DNA of 64,000 nucleotides from Kosakonia arachidis. Its GTDB lineage: Bacteria; Pseudomonadota; Gammaproteobacteria; Enterobacterales; Enterobacteriaceae. Positions 63,132-64,000 of the stretch are shown piece by piece; position 1 is the first letter of the stretch, and each line of letters begins with the position of its first letter. The stretch is from positions 759,687 through 823,686 of the forward strand of contig NZ_FPAU01000001.1 of assembly GCF_900116535.1 (NCBI RefSeq), in the 5' to 3' direction. The notes beneath the pieces were generated by a model, which saw nothing but the letters and a program-made list of their open reading frames with translations, was not told the origin of the DNA and searched no databases. The position numbers were made by a program, and so were the translations under genes.

Positions 63132-64000
63132 ATGTCATTAATCAGTATGCATGGCGCATGGCTGTCGTTCAGCGATGCGCCGCTTCTCGATAATGCTGAA
63201 CTGCATATCGAAGAAAATGAGCGCGTCTGTCTGGTCGGTCGTAACGGCGCAGGTAAATCGACGCTGATGAAGATCCTCAACCGCGAACAAGGGCTGGATG
63301 ACGGCCGTATCGTTTACGAACAGGATCTGATTGTTTCGCGTCTTCAGCAGGACCCGCCGCGTGATGTCGCCGGTAGCGTCTATGACTTCGTTGCGGAGGG
63401 GATTTCAGAACAGGCTGAGTATCTGAAGCGTTATCACGAAATCTCCCATCTGATGATGACCGACCCGAGTGATAAAAATCTCAACGAGCTGGCAAAAGTG
63501 CAGGAGATGCTGGATCACCACGGCCTGTGGCAGTTGGAAGACCGCATCAACGAGGTGCTGGGGCAACTCGGTCTGGTGCCGGATATGGAGCTGTCGGCGT
63601 TATCTGGTGGCTGGCTGCGTAAAGCGGCGCTGGGCCGTGCGCTGGTCAGCGGGCCAAAAGTGCTGCTGCTGGACGAACCAACGAACCACCTGGATATTGA
63701 AGCGATTGACTGGCTGGAAGGATTCCTGAAAACCTTTAGCGGCACCATTATCTTTATCTCGCACGATCGTTCGTTTATCCGCAATATGGCGACGCGCATT
63801 GTCGATCTCGATCGCGGGAAACTGGTTACCTATCCTGGTGATTACGACACCTACCTGCTGGAGAAAGAAGAGAATCTTCGCGTTGAAGAGCTGCAAAACG
63901 CCGAGTTCGACCGCAAACTGGCGCAGGAAGAGGTGTGGATCCGTCAGGGGATTAAAGCGCGCCGTACTCGTAACGAAGGCCGCGTCCGTGCGCTGAAAGC
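63132..64000 (+). CDS. uup: ABC-F ATPase Uup, 3' truncated by window edge
   Basis: Soluble ABC-F protein of the Uup branch, whose loss raises precise excision of transposons; it binds branched DNA and ribosomes. The frame starts at ATG 63132 (MSLISMHGAW) and is still open at base 64000, giving 289 complete codons. The first ABC domain is visible with Walker A GRNGAGKS at 36-43, signature LSGGWLRKAALGRAL and Walker B LLLLDEPTNHLD, followed by the start of the inter-domain linker (KARRTRNEGRVRALKA). The second ABC and C-terminal DNA-binding coiled coil lie beyond the window. Confidence 0.96.
   Translation, partial: MSLISMHGAWLSFSDAPLLDNAELHIEENERVCLVGRNGAGKSTLMKILNREQGLDDGRIVYEQDLIVSRLQQDPPRDVAGSVYDFVAEGISEQAEYLKRYHEISHLMMTDPSDKNLNELAKVQEMLDHHGLWQLEDRINEVLGQLGLVPDMELSALSGGWLRKAALGRALVSGPKVLLLDEPTNHLDIEAIDWLEGFLKTFSGTIIFISHDRSFIRNMATRIVDLDRGKLVTYPGDYDTYLLEKEENLRVEELQNAEFDRKLAQEEVWIRQGIKARRTRNEGRVRALK

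Overview
The window is a stretch of enterobacterial chromosome with an Escherichia coli-like gene order, running from the 3' part of ftsK to the 5' part of uup. Almost every gene is recognisable as the orthologue of an E. coli K-12 gene from about 20 min of that map. The proteins are not K-12 proteins. Compared from memory, without alignments, the conserved ones (PflB, RpsA, MukE) differ by a few percent and the faster ones (DmsA, OmpF, LdtD, YcaI) by far more. I therefore place it in the Escherichia/Citrobacter/Salmonella group, most likely a species other than E. coli, and cannot name it. I see no rRNA, tRNA, insertion sequence, prophage or CRISPR array.

Layout. Bases 1-6310: ftsK (5' truncated), lolA, rarA and serS, all plus strand. 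6509-10440: the anaerobic dimethyl sulfoxide reductase operon dmsABC behind an FNR box. 10713-11861: the transporter ycaD, converging on pflA. 11944-16068: pyruvate formate-lyase block pflA, pflB, focA (minus strand) with an FNR-type promoter. 16474-19065: ycaO, with ycaP divergent from it. 19228-24773: serC-aroA with an intercistronic terminator, then cmk, rpsA and ihfB. 24987-32261: ycaI, msbA, lpxK, ycaQ, ycaR, kdsB (competence-like membrane protein, lipid A/Kdo supply, DNA repair). 32397-34046: ycbJ and elyC, convergent and overlapping. 34165-41407: cmoM-mukF-mukE-mukB, translationally coupled chromosome condensin genes. 41592-44806: ldtD, mepK, gloC. 44852-50674: aspC, ompF, asnS and pncB, all minus strand, with a long ompF regulatory region. 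50940-53552: pepN. 53599-57837: the sulfonate operon ssuEADCB (minus). 58086-64000: pyrD, zapC, ycbX (minus), rlmL and uup (cut by the window end).

How the genes work together. Anaerobic metabolism is concentrated in dmsABC and focA-pflB-pflA, both preceded by FNR-like boxes. Envelope biogenesis is represented by lolA, msbA, lpxK, kdsB, elyC, ldtD, mepK and ompF. Chromosome organisation and segregation are represented by ftsK, mukFEB, ihfB and zapC. Several loci that K-12 carries here are absent and their neighbours are joined by short spacers: ycaC, ycaM-ycaN-ycaK, ycaL, and the elf fimbrial cluster between ssuE and pyrD.

I found no convincing new multi-gene system. The best leads are the kinase-fold protein YcbJ, whose catalytic motif looks degenerate; the YcaO/YcaP divergent pair; unexplained dyads upstream of ompF, serC and ycaD; and the pattern of missing K-12 islands.
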